Of a stretch of 64,000 bases of DNA, positions 17,185 through 26,351 are shown piece by piece. The stretch is from NCBI RefSeq assembly GCF_905220975.1, contig NZ_CAJNBK010000006.1, positions 62,001-126,000 of the forward strand, read 5' to 3'. The stretch comes from Paraburkholderia haematera. GTDB lineage: Bacteria > Pseudomonadota > Gammaproteobacteria > Burkholderiales > Burkholderiaceae. A program made the translations under genes and the position numbers. The first letter of the stretch is position 1, and every line of letters starts with the position of its first letter. A model generated the notes under the pieces. It ran no database searches, was not told where the DNA came from, and saw only the letters and a program-made list of their open reading frames with translations.

Positions 17185-18570
17185 TTGAGCAATCAGGAAA
17201 TCCAGGCCGCCAGACTCGGCCTCGGCCCCACTTTGCCCGCCGCAGCGGCAGCACCCGCGCACGGCCCCATTCCTCTCGACGACGTACCGCTGAACGCGTT
17301 CCACGTCAAGATCGCCGGTTTGACGTTCGGCGCCCACTTTACCGAAGGTTTTGCGCTCGGCACGATCGGCTACGCACTTGCATCGCTGAATCGACAAATG
17401 CCTCTCGACGCGTTCTGGATGGGCATGATCGGCAGTTCCGCGCTGATGGGGATCTTTGTCGGCAGCCTCGTGTTCGGCTGGCTTTCGGATCGGCTCGGAC
17501 GGCAGAAGATCTTCTTGCTGAGCTTCCTCATCATCACCGCGGCGGCGTTTGCGCAGTTTTATGTGAAGTCGCCGGCGGAATTGTGTCTGCTGCGGGTGTT
17601 GATCGGCTTCGGCATGGGGGGCGATTTTGCGGTCGGGCATGCGATCCTTGCCGAATTTTCGCCGCGCAAACATCGCGGGACGTTACTCGGTTCGTTCAGC
17701 GTGGTGTGGACCATTGGCTATGTGGTGGCGAACGTGCTCGGTATGCAATACGCCGATGCCTCCCCGGACGCGTGGCGATGGCTGCTTGCGTCGGCTGGCG
17801 TGCCGGCGTTGATCGTGCTGATCTTGCGCATGGGCACACCGGAATCGCCGCGCTGGCTTCATGGCAAGGGCCGCGTTGCCGAAGCTAAAGCGATCGTGCT
17901 CAAGCACTTCGGACCTAACGTGACGCTCGACGGCGGTGAGGATGAGCACGCGCAAACGCACGGCGGCTTCATGCGTCTGTTCAAGAAGGATCTGATCCGC
18001 AGGACGATCTTCAATTGCGCGTTTTTTGTGTGCCTCGTGATTCCCTATTTCGCGATCTACACGTTTCTGCCCACCATTCTTAAAGCGATCCATTTAGACA
18101 ACGGCTCGGGCGCGGATTTTCTGTTGAACGGGTTCCTCGTGCTGGGCGCGGTGATCGGCATCTGGCTCACGATCAAGTTATCGCGCCGCATGTTTCTGAT
18201 CGGCTCGTTTGCCGTGACGTGCTTGTCGCTGATTGCGCTGAGCTTGTTGCCGGAGTCCGCAACGCTCGCGATGATCGTTGCGTTCGCGATCTTCACACTG
18301 ACGATGTCGGCTTTTTCGAACCTTGTCGGCGTGTTTCCGCCAGAGTGTTTTCCGACCGAGGTCCGCGCGTGCGGTGTCGGGCTTGCGATTGCGTGCAGCC
18401 GCCTCGGTTCGGCGGTCGGTACCTTTTTGCTGCCGCTCGGTATCCTCCACCTGGGCTTCCACGCAACGATGTTCGTACTCGCCGCTGTTTTGCTGATCGG
18501 CATGGTGGTGTCGATTGCCTGGGCGCCGGAAACGAAGCATCTCACCCTGAACGAAGCTAGCGGCGCGTAG
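17185..18570 (+). CDS. MFS transporter
   Basis: A 461-residue major facilitator with 12 predicted helices. The loop 2-3 signature GWLSDRLGRQK and the central PESPRWL motif are present, placing it near the sugar-porter/aromatic-acid symporter groups. A TTG start at 17185 is preferred over the ATG at 17152 because AAGGAGA lies seven bases before it. It is the last gene of the Fae-family operon, 147 bases after the dehydrogenase, and is followed by a strong terminator. It probably imports the substrate that the three upstream enzymes use. Confidence 0.88.
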   Translation: MSNQEIQAARLGLGPTLPAAAAAPAHGPIPLDDVPLNAFHVKIAGLTFGAHFTEGFALGTIGYALASLNRQMPLDAFWMGMIGSSALMGIFVGSLVFGWLSDRLGRQKIFLLSFLIITAAAFAQFYVKSPAELCLLRVLIGFGMGGDFAVGHAILAEFSPRKHRGTLLGSFSVVWTIGYVVANVLGMQYADASPDAWRWLLASAGVPALIVLILRMGTPESPRWLHGKGRVAEAKAIVLKHFGPNVTLDGGEDEHAQTHGGFMRLFKKDLIRRTIFNCAFFVCLVIPYFAIYTFLPTILKAIHLDNGSGADFLLNGFLVLGAVIGIWLTIKLSRRMFLIGSFAVTCLSLIALSLLPESATLAMIVAFAIFTLTMSAFSNLVGVFPPECFPTEVRACGVGLAIACSRLGSAVGTFLLPLGILHLGFHATMFVLAAVLLIGMVVSIAWAPETKHLTLNEASGA

Positions 18571-18592
18571 TCCGCGCTTAACACTGTCTATA

Positions 18593-18632
18593 AACCCCGC
18601 CGCATCGGCAACGATGCGGCGGGGTTTTTTAT
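18593..18632 (+). terminator. Rho-independent terminator of the Fae-family operon
   Basis: ACCCCGCCGCATCG pairs with CGATGCGGCGGGGT across a short GCAA-type loop, followed by TTTTTATTT. It is one of the strongest terminators in the window. Confidence 0.9.
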
Positions 18633-18954
18633 TTGCCGCGCGAAAACCCCGTGAGAGCAATTTGGACGATTTTCAGAAAAGTCTTAATCGCTGAGTTCAG
18701 TCGGCGCAAGGCCGTCCGACGTATTCCTAACGACTGTGAGGATATTCCTACAAGTTTAAGAATTGTCTGAGGTACTTCAACCGTACGGAATCTTAATATT
18801 GTTTTGCGCCTGAACGAAAGGCCAATAGTTCGAAACAGATAACGCCGTTTTTCCGGCAGAGAACATTGGAGCACCCAGGGGCTGATGGCGAGTCTTACCG
18901 AATTCCGATTCGTCGTTGATGCGACAAATTTCTTAACTTACTGGAGCAGCAAAC
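18633..18954. other. AT-richer regulatory region of the fimbrial operon
   Basis: About 320 bases with clearly lower GC than the genes, from the terminator to the pilin gene. No gene is supported. The composition is what an H-NS-silenced fimbrial promoter often looks like, and an H-NS paralogue is encoded about 5.6 kb to the left. I could not fix promoter boxes with confidence. Confidence 0.5.
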
Positions 18955-19512
18955 ATGAAAGCAATCCTCCCCGCAATCGCGATCGCAACCGGCGGCCTGT
19001 TGGGTCTCGCATCGTTCGGCGCCAACGCGGCCGACGGCACGATTACGTTCACCGGCTCGGTGTCGAACAGCACGTGCTCGATCAATGGCGTCGCATCGGG
19101 TTCGCCGGCTGACGTGACCGTACCGCTGAAGGAAGTCACCGCAAGCTCGCTGGCAGCCGTGGGTTCAACGGGCGGCGCATCGTCCACCCCGTTCAGCCTC
19201 AAGTTGACGAACTGCACGGGTGGCGCGACCAAGGCTGTCGCCAACTTCGAAAACGGCCCGACGGTTGATCAGACCACCGGCAACCTGACGAACACTGGCG
19301 GTACGGCGAAAAACGTGCAGGTTCAGCTGTTGAACGCAAAGCGTTTGCCGATCAACGTCGTAACGGCCGCCAACAACGATATCGCCACCGACGGTGCGGA
19401 TATCAACGCGGGCGCGGGCAATCTGCAGTACTACTCGCAGTACTACTCGACCGGCGGTGCGCAAGCTGGCTCGGTTAATACGTCGGTGCAATACACGATG
19501 CAGTATCAGTAA
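18955..19512 (+). CDS. Type 1 fimbrial major subunit (pilin)
   Basis: A 185-residue chaperone-usher pilin. A signal peptide (~1-25, ending GANA) is followed by a mature chain with two cysteines (SNSTCSING and LTNCTGG) that form the conserved disulphide, and by the family segment ending VQYTMQYQ, the donor strand for the chaperone. The gene starts with a weak GGAG-type site (CTGGAGCAGCAAAC). It is the first gene of the fimbrial operon, has no gene upstream for 380 bases, and is followed by an internal hairpin that would keep pilin mRNA in excess over the assembly genes. Confidence 0.9.
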   Translation: MKAILPAIAIATGGLLGLASFGANAADGTITFTGSVSNSTCSINGVASGSPADVTVPLKEVTASSLAAVGSTGGASSTPFSLKLTNCTGGATKAVANFENGPTVDQTTGNLTNTGGTAKNVQVQLLNAKRLPINVVTAANNDIATDGADINAGAGNLQYYSQYYSTGGAQAGSVNTSVQYTMQYQ

Positions 19513-19522
19513 GCAATAAGCC

Positions 19523-19551
19523 AAGGCGTTCGCTCAGGTGAACGCCTTTTT
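19523..19551 (+). terminator. Internal hairpin after the pilin gene
   Basis: AAGGCGTTC pairs with GAACGCCTT, followed by a T-run (TTTTT). It lies between the pilin stop and the chaperone gene. A terminator inside a fimbrial operon commonly reduces expression of the later genes relative to the pilin. Confidence 0.8.
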
Positions 19552-19590
19552 AACGGCCCTTTTTCGAGATTATTTTCAAAGGTGATTGTG

Positions 19591-20334
19591 ATGAAGTTGC
19601 TCAAAAAAATGACGATGGGGATCGGTTTTGCATGTGCGCTGCTTGCTGGCAGCGCACATGCAAGCGTGACGATCGGCGGTACGCGAGTGGTGTATCCGCT
19701 CGAGCAGCGCGAAGTCACGGTCAAGCTGGATAACGACAGCGTGAATCCGTCGCTCGTGCAGGTATGGATGGACGACGGTAATCCGGATGCGAAACCCGGC
19801 GACATCAAGGTGCCGTTTGTGATTACGCCGCCGATCTTTCGCATGGACCCGAAGAAAGCGCAGACGCTGCGGGTGATGTATAGCGGCGAAGCGTTGCCGC
19901 AGGATCGAGAATCGGTCTACTGGCTCAACGTGCTCGATATTCCGCCGAAGGCCAGCGCCGCGCCCGATTCCAACGTGCTGCAGCTTGCCTACCGCACCCG
20001 CATCAAGGTGTTTGTGCGGCCGGCCAAACTGCAGGGCAAGCCCGAAGACGCACCGGCGCAACTCAGCTGGAAGATTGTCGCGTCGCCGAGTGGCAAGGGG
20101 CAGTCGGTGAGCGTATCGAATCCGACGCCGTACTACGTGTCGTTTAGCGAAGTCGATGTGGAAAGTAGTGGTCACACGTTCAAGAACGAACGAGGCGGCA
20201 TGGTGGCGCCCCACGCGACGGAAGTACTGCCTGTTGCACAGATGAATGCGGTAACGACAGGCGCGAAGGTTCACTACACCGCGATCAACGATTACGGCGG
20301 CGCCATGACCGGCGACGCGACGCTGAGCCAATAG
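19591..20334 (+). CDS. Periplasmic fimbrial chaperone
   Basis: A 247-residue PapD/FimC-type chaperone with a signal peptide ending ...GSAHA and two Ig-like domains. Family landmarks are GTRVVYPLEQREVTVKL (first strand), FRMDPKKAQTLRVM and SVYWLNVLDIPPK, the latter with the conserved proline hinge. It carries pilin subunits through the periplasm to the usher by donor-strand complementation. The ATG at 19591 is preferred over an in-frame GTG at 19582 because AAGG lies upstream at normal distance. It follows the pilin gene by 78 bases. Confidence 0.92.
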   Translation: MKLLKKMTMGIGFACALLAGSAHASVTIGGTRVVYPLEQREVTVKLDNDSVNPSLVQVWMDDGNPDAKPGDIKVPFVITPPIFRMDPKKAQTLRVMYSGEALPQDRESVYWLNVLDIPPKASAAPDSNVLQLAYRTRIKVFVRPAKLQGKPEDAPAQLSWKIVASPSGKGQSVSVSNPTPYYVSFSEVDVESSGHTFKNERGGMVAPHATEVLPVAQMNAVTTGAKVHYTAINDYGGAMTGDATLSQ

Positions 20335-20393
20335 ACCGCAGCAGTTCGCCGGTCGGGCAGCAGCTTCTAGCCCATCACTCATTTCCTGTACCT

Positions 20394-20439
20394 GGCGTGC
20401 GTTGCACAGGCAACGCACAGGGACAACGCACGCCTTTTT
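20394..20439 (+). terminator. Terminator with a competing hairpin before the usher gene
   Basis: GGCGTGCGTTG (20394-20404) pairs perfectly with CAACGCACGCC (20424-20434), followed by TTTTTG. The same left arm can instead pair with CAACGCAC at 20411-20418, which would prevent the long hairpin. This looks like a mutually exclusive attenuator between chaperone and usher genes. Confidence 0.7.
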
Positions 20440-20464
20440 GCTGGACTTTTAAGTCGATCAGATC

Positions 20465-23137
20465 ATGAAAACTTCACCTCGTCATCAGTCGCATGTTCGC
20501 ACCAGCGTTCCCGCTGGTCCGTTCGGCCTGAACCCCGTGACCGCCGTTGTACTGTCGGTATTCGCGGTGTTGGGCGCACTCGAAACGGCGAGCGTGAATG
20601 CGGCTGAAGCCAGTAGCACGGGCGATGCCGTCCAGTTCGATTCAACCTTTTTGCGTACCGATCCGAAGCAGACCGTGGACGTCTCGCGTTTCACGCGCGG
20701 CAACATGGTGTCGGCGGGTGTGTATTCGGTCGACCTATGGTTGAACGACGTGCGTGTGGCTCGCCAGGATGTGCGCTTCGTCGCGGCTCGCGAAGGCGAT
20801 AGTGCGCGCCCGTGTTTTAGTCATCAGATGCTGGAACGGCTCGGTGTCGATTTCGCCAAGGTGGGTGCGGACACCGGTGCAAAGGTTCATGCCGAGGCGG
20901 CCGCGAACGGTGAAGCAGCAGAAAGCAAACAATCTGCCGAATCAGCCAACGCACCCGCCCGCGCAGACGAATGCGTCGACCTGAGCGCCGTCGTACCGGG
21001 AGCGAGCGTCGATTTTGACTTCACCGAACAGAAGCTCGCGCTCTCCGTTCCGCAGAAATATCTGCGTAACTCGGCACGTGGCTATGTGCCGCCGGAAATG
21101 TGGCAAGAGGGCGTGAACGCGGGCTTTATCAGCTACAACGCAAACACCTATCGCACCGACGGCTCGGGCATGCATTCGACGCAGAGCTATCTGGGTCTGA
21201 ATGCGGGTGTGAACGTGGGCAGCTGGCACTTCCGCCATCAATCGTCGGTTTCGCAGACGACCGGCCAGGGCACGCAATTCGACAACATCGCCACGTATGT
21301 TCAGCATGATTTGACCAAGCTGAAATCGCAGGTGACGTTGGGCGACGGCTACACGACCGGTGACGTGTTCGACAGCGTGTCGTTCCGCGGTGCGCAGATC
21401 GCCACTGACGACCGCATGCTGCCCGAATCGCTGCGCGGTTATGCGCCGGTGGTGCGTGGCACGGCGGACTCGAATGCGCGCGTGATGGTCCGTCAGAACA
21501 ATCAGGTGATCTACGAAACCAGCGTGTCGCCGGGTCCGTTCGAAATCAACGACCTGTATGCGACCGGCTACGGTGGCAATCTCGATGTGACCGTCACCGA
21601 AGCCGACGGCCGCACCAAGACCTTTACCGTGCCGTACGCTTCGGTGGCGCAGTCGTTGCGTCCGGGTACGACGCGCTTTTCGGTAACCGCTGGGCAGTTG
21701 CGTAACGACTCGCTCGAAACGAAGCCGAACTTTGCGCAGTTCACGCTGCAACGCGGTCTCACGAACATGGTGACGGCCTATGGCGGCGGCGTGGCTGCGA
21801 ACGGTTATATGGCAGCCGACGTGGGCGCCGCGCTCAACACGAAATACGGCGCATTTTCCGCCGACGTGACCGGCGCGCAGACTCAGGTGCCGGGACAGAA
21901 CGCGATGCGTGGTACGAGCTTGCGCATTGGTTATAGCAAGTTTTTCGATCCGACCGACACCAGCATTTCGGTTGCCGCGTACCGCTATTCGACGGCTGGT
22001 TACCTGAATCTTGCGGATGCGGCTTCGGTGCGTGATCTGGCCATGCATGGTGGCGACACGAACTCGGTTTATCGGCAGCGCAACCGTTTTCAACTCACGG
22101 TCAACCAGAACTTCAAGGAACACGGCACCGTATTCCTGAGCGCGTCGTCGCAGCAGTACTGGAATCACAGCGGCAACGATACGTTTTACCAGGCGGGCTA
22201 TACCAACAGTTTCAAGTACGGCACCTACAGCGTGACGGCAGGACGTACGCGCAATGCAGACGGTTCGATGTCGAACCAGTACATGGTCAGCACGACGATT
22301 CCGCTTGGCCACAACCCGCATTCACCGTTGCTGTCGACCAACCTGTCGAGCTCGGGCGGCAGCACCAACGTGCAGGCAAACTTGAGTGGCTCACTGGGCG
22401 ATGCAAACCAGTATTCGTACAACGCGTATGGCTCGTATGGCGCTGGCAACAGCGGCAGTTCGTCCAATACGGGCGTAAGCGGCACTTATCGCGCGCCGTA
22501 TGCGCAGATGACGGCGTCGGCAAGCGCGGGTTCGGGTTCGAGCCAGGTGTCTGCCGGTATCAGCGGATCGATCGTCGCGCATCCGGGCGGCGTGACGTTG
22601 TCGCAGACCGTGGGCGATACGTTCGGCATCGTGGAAGCACCGGGCGCAGCAGGCGCCAACGTGACCAGCGCGCCGGGCGTCAAGCTGGACAGCCGAGGCT
22701 ATGCAGTGGTGCCTTATCTCACGCCGTACGGGATGAACACGGTCGATATCGATCCGAAGGGTACCTCGACGGATGTCGAGTTTGACTCGACGTCGGAGCA
22801 AGCCGTGCCGCGTTTGGGTTCGGTGGTGATGCTGAAGTACAAGACGGTGACGGGACGTGCCGCGCTGATTCGTGCACCGCAGTTGGGTGATAAGGCGCTG
22901 CCGTTTGGTGTCGACGTTCTCGATGAGAACGGCCGCACGGTGGGTGTCGTCGCGCAGGACAGCCGGATTTTTGCGCGTGGTTTGCAGGACCACGGTTCGT
23001 TATTCGTCAAGTGGGGCTCGGCGGCAGCTGAACAGTGCCAGATTGATTATGTGATGCCGAAATCGACGGGTAAGGCGGACGGCGCATACACATCCGTGGA
23101 AGCGCATTGCCTGAGCGGCCAGCAAGGCTCTAACTAA
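20465..23137 (+). CDS. Outer-membrane fimbrial usher
   Basis: An 890-residue PapC/FimD-type usher. It has an N-terminal signal region, the N-terminal targeting domain (FDSTFLRTDPKQTVDVSRFT), a central beta-barrel with the typical GDGYTTGDVFDSVSFRGAQI and PVVRGTADSNARV (plug), and a C-terminal domain with paired cysteines. The length fits the family. It secretes and assembles the pilin subunits. The start codon at 20465 follows the attenuator-like hairpin pair by 25 bases; no strong ribosome site is visible (AAGTCGATCAGATC), so translation may be weak. A long signal peptide precedes the mature N-terminus. Confidence 0.92.
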   Translation: MKTSPRHQSHVRTSVPAGPFGLNPVTAVVLSVFAVLGALETASVNAAEASSTGDAVQFDSTFLRTDPKQTVDVSRFTRGNMVSAGVYSVDLWLNDVRVARQDVRFVAAREGDSARPCFSHQMLERLGVDFAKVGADTGAKVHAEAAANGEAAESKQSAESANAPARADECVDLSAVVPGASVDFDFTEQKLALSVPQKYLRNSARGYVPPEMWQEGVNAGFISYNANTYRTDGSGMHSTQSYLGLNAGVNVGSWHFRHQSSVSQTTGQGTQFDNIATYVQHDLTKLKSQVTLGDGYTTGDVFDSVSFRGAQIATDDRMLPESLRGYAPVVRGTADSNARVMVRQNNQVIYETSVSPGPFEINDLYATGYGGNLDVTVTEADGRTKTFTVPYASVAQSLRPGTTRFSVTAGQLRNDSLETKPNFAQFTLQRGLTNMVTAYGGGVAANGYMAADVGAALNTKYGAFSADVTGAQTQVPGQNAMRGTSLRIGYSKFFDPTDTSISVAAYRYSTAGYLNLADAASVRDLAMHGGDTNSVYRQRNRFQLTVNQNFKEHGTVFLSASSQQYWNHSGNDTFYQAGYTNSFKYGTYSVTAGRTRNADGSMSNQYMVSTTIPLGHNPHSPLLSTNLSSSGGSTNVQANLSGSLGDANQYSYNAYGSYGAGNSGSSSNTGVSGTYRAPYAQMTASASAGSGSSQVSAGISGSIVAHPGGVTLSQTVGDTFGIVEAPGAAGANVTSAPGVKLDSRGYAVVPYLTPYGMNTVDIDPKGTSTDVEFDSTSEQAVPRLGSVVMLKYKTVTGRAALIRAPQLGDKALPFGVDVLDENGRTVGVVAQDSRIFARGLQDHGSLFVKWGSAAAEQCQIDYVMPKSTGKADGAYTSVEAHCLSGQQGSN

Positions 23138-23150
23138 ATAGGTGAATACG

Positions 23151-24269
23151 ATGTTTAAATTGAATTGGATGCTTCGTTCGAGCCGCGTTGGTCAGATGCA
23201 ACCTGCTAACCCGGTTGGCAAACGTCGATTGAATTTTTCTCTGGCGCGATTCTGCGCGCGCTCGGTACTTGTGCTGTTCGCGGGGCTGCTTTCCATGTCC
23301 GCGCATGCAAACCTGACCTGTAATCCTAGTACACCCAGCATGACGCTGAACGCCGGGACGATCTCAGTACCGGTAAATGCCGCCGTTAGCTCGACTGTGA
23401 AAACGGTTGCGCCTGACGCATTCCAGTTTGGCTGCTATATGACTGGCAGCGGAGGCGCGCCGGCATCTGCCACGTTATACGCCGACTTGATCGTCACGAA
23501 TCCGCTTGCGGCGGGTTTTAACGACGTCTATCAAACTGGCATTGCCGGTCTCGGCATTCGTTACACCTTCAATTCAGCGGACTGCGGTATCAGCAATCAG
23601 GTGCTCGCTAACGGGTCAACACGCCTGATTTGCCCGTTTACCGGACCGCTCGGGGGGCCAAGGGTGCAGTTGAATCTCACGGTGACGTCCACATTGATAG
23701 TCACCGGGACGATTGCCCCAGGAGCGTCGACCTTATCGACAATACCGGCGATAGGGCTCACTTTTCGCACGTCTGACGGCGGTTCAGGCTCGTGGAGCCA
23801 ACCCCCGATCTATTCCGGTAGCGCAACCGGCATATTGACGCATGCGACTTGCTCGGTCAGTCAACCCAACGTCTACGTTCCCCTCGCCACCGCCGACACC
23901 CGCGCATTTGCGGCTGGCGCCGGCACCGTGTTCGCACCGACACCGTTTTCCTTGACATTAAGCTGCAGCGCCGGCGCCAAGGTTTCTATCACGTTGACGG
24001 ACAACGTGAATCCGGCAAACCGCTCGAATACCTTGCAGCTCACCCCCGATTCTTCGGCCACGGGTGTAGGGATTCAGATACTCAACGGTTCGGGTCCGGT
24101 TTCGTTCGGCGCTGATTCCGCGACGCCGGGCAATACCAATCAGTGGCTGGTCGGTAACTCGCCGAACGGTCAACTGCAAGTTCCGCTGACCGCTCGCTAT
24201 ATCAGCACCGGGTCGGTTTCGGCGGGAAAGGTCAAGGCGCTCGCCACGTTCACCATGTCATATGAGTAA
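23151..24269 (+). CDS. Fimbrial adhesin-like tip subunit
   Basis: A 372-residue protein with an N-terminal signal anchor (hydrophobic stretch ~40-55 ending SAHA) and two halves. The second half (from ~210) is a pilin domain with cysteines HATCSVSQPNVYVPLA and LSCSAGAK and the end KALATFTMSYE, the usual donor-strand tail. The first half (~50-210) has its own cysteine pairs and is where a receptor-binding lectin domain would sit, as in FimH-type two-domain adhesins. The ATG at 23151 has AGG upstream; an in-frame GTG lies at 23142. It is 13 bases after the usher stop and closes the operon; a hairpin follows. Confidence 0.85.
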   Translation: MFKLNWMLRSSRVGQMQPANPVGKRRLNFSLARFCARSVLVLFAGLLSMSAHANLTCNPSTPSMTLNAGTISVPVNAAVSSTVKTVAPDAFQFGCYMTGSGGAPASATLYADLIVTNPLAAGFNDVYQTGIAGLGIRYTFNSADCGISNQVLANGSTRLICPFTGPLGGPRVQLNLTVTSTLIVTGTIAPGASTLSTIPAIGLTFRTSDGGSGSWSQPPIYSGSATGILTHATCSVSQPNVYVPLATADTRAFAAGAGTVFAPTPFSLTLSCSAGAKVSITLTDNVNPANRSNTLQLTPDSSATGVGIQILNGSGPVSFGADSATPGNTNQWLVGNSPNGQLQVPLTARYISTGSVSAGKVKALATFTMSYE

Positions 24270-24276
24270 CGCTGCA

Positions 24277-24301
24277 AAGGGCGGCGATCCGTCGCCCTTT
24301 G
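24277..24301 (+). terminator. Hairpin ending the fimbrial operon
   Basis: AAAGGGCGGCG pairs with CGTCGCCCTTT over a three-base loop, with one G-U type mismatch. It lies just past the adhesin stop. The T-run is weak (TTTGTCGTTT). Confidence 0.65.
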
Positions 24302-24590
24302 TCGTTTACACCGGCTCTCCGCCGGTCCGCCCGGCGCCCCAAGCCGGAGATGGATTTCCAACACACATCCCCCTAACGTGTATCATTCGCACCTTGCGCT
24401 GTTCTGCGCTGGCGATTCCCGTATTGTCGAACGCTCGTTCGTGACCTGTTTCCGATGCGGTCGAGTTGCCTTGTGACGCGGGTCTCCGACCCAGCTCCCG
24501 CAGCCCGACGCCGCCGCGCCTGACGTGGCAGACCGGAAGCCACAAGCTTCCGGACACCGCCCGAACCCCTATCCGTGACCGCCAGACCCG
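24302..24590. other. Intergenic region upstream of prfC
   Basis: About 290 bases without a supported gene. The frames across it on either strand lack family features. It presumably holds the prfC promoter; no boxes are clear. Confidence 0.4.
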
Positions 24591-26192
24591 ATGTCAGTCT
24601 CCGAACTCAAACGCCGCCGCACGTTCGCGGTTATTTCCCACCCGGACGCGGGCAAGACCACGCTTACTGAAAAGCTCCTGCTGTTCTCGGGCGCGATCCA
24701 GATCGCCGGTACCGTGAAGGGCCGCAAGAGCAATCGCTACGCAACCTCCGACTGGATGGAGATCGAAAAGCAGCGCGGCATTTCGGTGGCCAGTTCGGTC
24801 ATGCAGTTCGAGTACGGCGATGCCGTCATCAACTTGCTCGACACCCCGGGCCACGAAGACTTCTCCGAAGACACCTATCGCGTGCTGACCGCGGTCGACG
24901 CCGCCGTGATGGTGATCGACGGCGCGAACGGCGTCGAAGCGCAAACGCTCAAGCTGCTCGAGGTCTGCCGCAGCCGCAAGACGCCGATCGTCACCTTCAT
25001 CAACAAGCTCGACCGTGAAGTGCGCGAGCCGCTCGAACTGCTCGACGAGATCGAACAGCATCTGGGCGTCGCTGCTGTGCCGTTCACGTGGCCGATCGGC
25101 ATGGGCAAGGACTTCCAGGGCGTCTACGACATCCAGCGCGACCAGGTGCGCCTGTTCCGCGCCGGGCAGGATAAGGCGGGCGGCGAGGTCGAAACGCTCC
25201 AAGCACTCGGCGACGAAGAAGGCGAACGCCGCTTCGGCCATGCCTGGGTCAAGGCGAAGGAAGAGATCGACCTGATCACCGGCGCCTCGCCCGATTTCGA
25301 TCGCGAGCAGTTCCTCGCGGGTCAGCAATCGCCGGTGCTGTTCGGCTCGGCGATCAACAACTTCGGCGTGAAGGAAATTCTCGACGCGCTGGTCGACCTG
25401 GCGCCGCCGCCGTCGATGCGGATGACCGTTCAGCGCCCGGTGCTGCCGGACGAGCCGAAGTTCACCGGCGTCGTGTTCAAGGTGCAGGCGAACATGGATC
25501 TGGCGCACCGCGACCGCGTGGCGTTTATCCGCGTGTGTTCGGGGCATTTCGAACGCGGCATGGCCGTGAAGGTCACGCGCACGAACAAGACGTTCCGCGC
25601 GAATAACGTGGTGACGTTCCTGTCGCAGCGTCGTGAGACGGTGAGCGAGGCGTATCCAGGCGACATCATCGGTATTCCGAATCACGGCACCTTGAGTCTT
25701 GGCGATACGCTGACCGAAGGCGAATTGCTGCAATTTGTCGGCTTGCCGTTCTTTGCGCCGGAAATCTTCCAGACGGTGGAAGTGGTCGATCCGATGCGCG
25801 CGAAGCAACTCGGCGAAGCGCTGAAGCAGCTCGGCGAGGAAGGGGCGATTCAGGTGTTCCGGCCGGAAGTCGGCGGCTTGATGATTCTCGGCGCGGTCGG
25901 CCAACTGCAGTTCGAAGTGGTCTCGCACCGTTTGTCGACGGAATACAAGGTCGACGTGCGCATGGCGCCGGCGCGTTACCGCATGTCGCGCTGGGTGACT
26001 TGCAGCGATGCCGCTGAATTGCGTCGATTCACCGATTCGTACGCGGCGCGGATCGCGCTCGATGCATCGGACGCGCCGACGTATCTGGCGTCGCATGTGT
26101 CGGAGATCGAAGTCGCGCAGAAGGCGTGGCCGAAGATCGTGTTCAACGAATTGCGCGAGCATTCGGGCGCGCCGTTCAAGAAATCGATGTAA
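24591..26192 (+). CDS. prfC: Peptide chain release factor 3
   Basis: A 533-residue translational GTPase of the RF3 family, which recycles RF1 and RF2 from the ribosome after termination. The GTPase signatures are clear: P-loop HPDAGKTTLTEKLL, DTPGHEDF and NKLDR; the effector region has GISVASSVM. The C-terminal part matches RF3 rather than EF-G (e.g. QVFRPEVGGLMILGAVGQLQ). Start and end agree with the family (MSVSELKRRRTFAVIS...; ...REHSGAPFKKSM). The ribosome site before the ATG at 24591 is weak. A terminator follows at 26239. Assignment is firm. Confidence 0.96.
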   Translation: MSVSELKRRRTFAVISHPDAGKTTLTEKLLLFSGAIQIAGTVKGRKSNRYATSDWMEIEKQRGISVASSVMQFEYGDAVINLLDTPGHEDFSEDTYRVLTAVDAAVMVIDGANGVEAQTLKLLEVCRSRKTPIVTFINKLDREVREPLELLDEIEQHLGVAAVPFTWPIGMGKDFQGVYDIQRDQVRLFRAGQDKAGGEVETLQALGDEEGERRFGHAWVKAKEEIDLITGASPDFDREQFLAGQQSPVLFGSAINNFGVKEILDALVDLAPPPSMRMTVQRPVLPDEPKFTGVVFKVQANMDLAHRDRVAFIRVCSGHFERGMAVKVTRTNKTFRANNVVTFLSQRRETVSEAYPGDIIGIPNHGTLSLGDTLTEGELLQFVGLPFFAPEIFQTVEVVDPMRAKQLGEALKQLGEEGAIQVFRPEVGGLMILGAVGQLQFEVVSHRLSTEYKVDVRMAPARYRMSRWVTCSDAAELRRFTDSYAARIALDASDAPTYLASHVSEIEVAQKAWPKIVFNELREHSGAPFKKSM

Positions 26193-26238
26193 GCACGTAG
26201 CTGCGCCGGCACGTTAAGCTGACTGACTATGTAAGGAG

Positions 26239-26272
26239 GCCCCGTCGATGAGTGACGGGGCTTTTTCTTTTG
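26239..26272 (+). terminator. Rho-independent terminator of prfC
   Basis: GCCCCGTC pairs with GACGGGGC across GATGAGT, followed by TTTTTCTTTT. Confidence 0.9.
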
Positions 26273-26351
26273 TGGCGAGGGTTCGTGTGGTTGCCGCTCA
26301 TTCTATCTAGACAAACAGAAGCTTATGCAGGACCGTGTGGCCCTGGAAGGA

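Noticed and set aside
15520..17673. 717-codon minus-strand frame over the dehydrogenase gene
   Set aside because: It is Arg/His-rich without family features and lies opposite a clear aldehyde dehydrogenase; it is a high-GC shadow frame.
20942..22321. 459-codon minus-strand frame over the usher gene
   Set aside because: No domain, skewed composition, opposite a clear usher.
24594..26162. 522-codon minus-strand frame over prfC
   Set aside because: Shadow of the RF3 gene, rich in Arg, His and Glu, with no recognisable domain.
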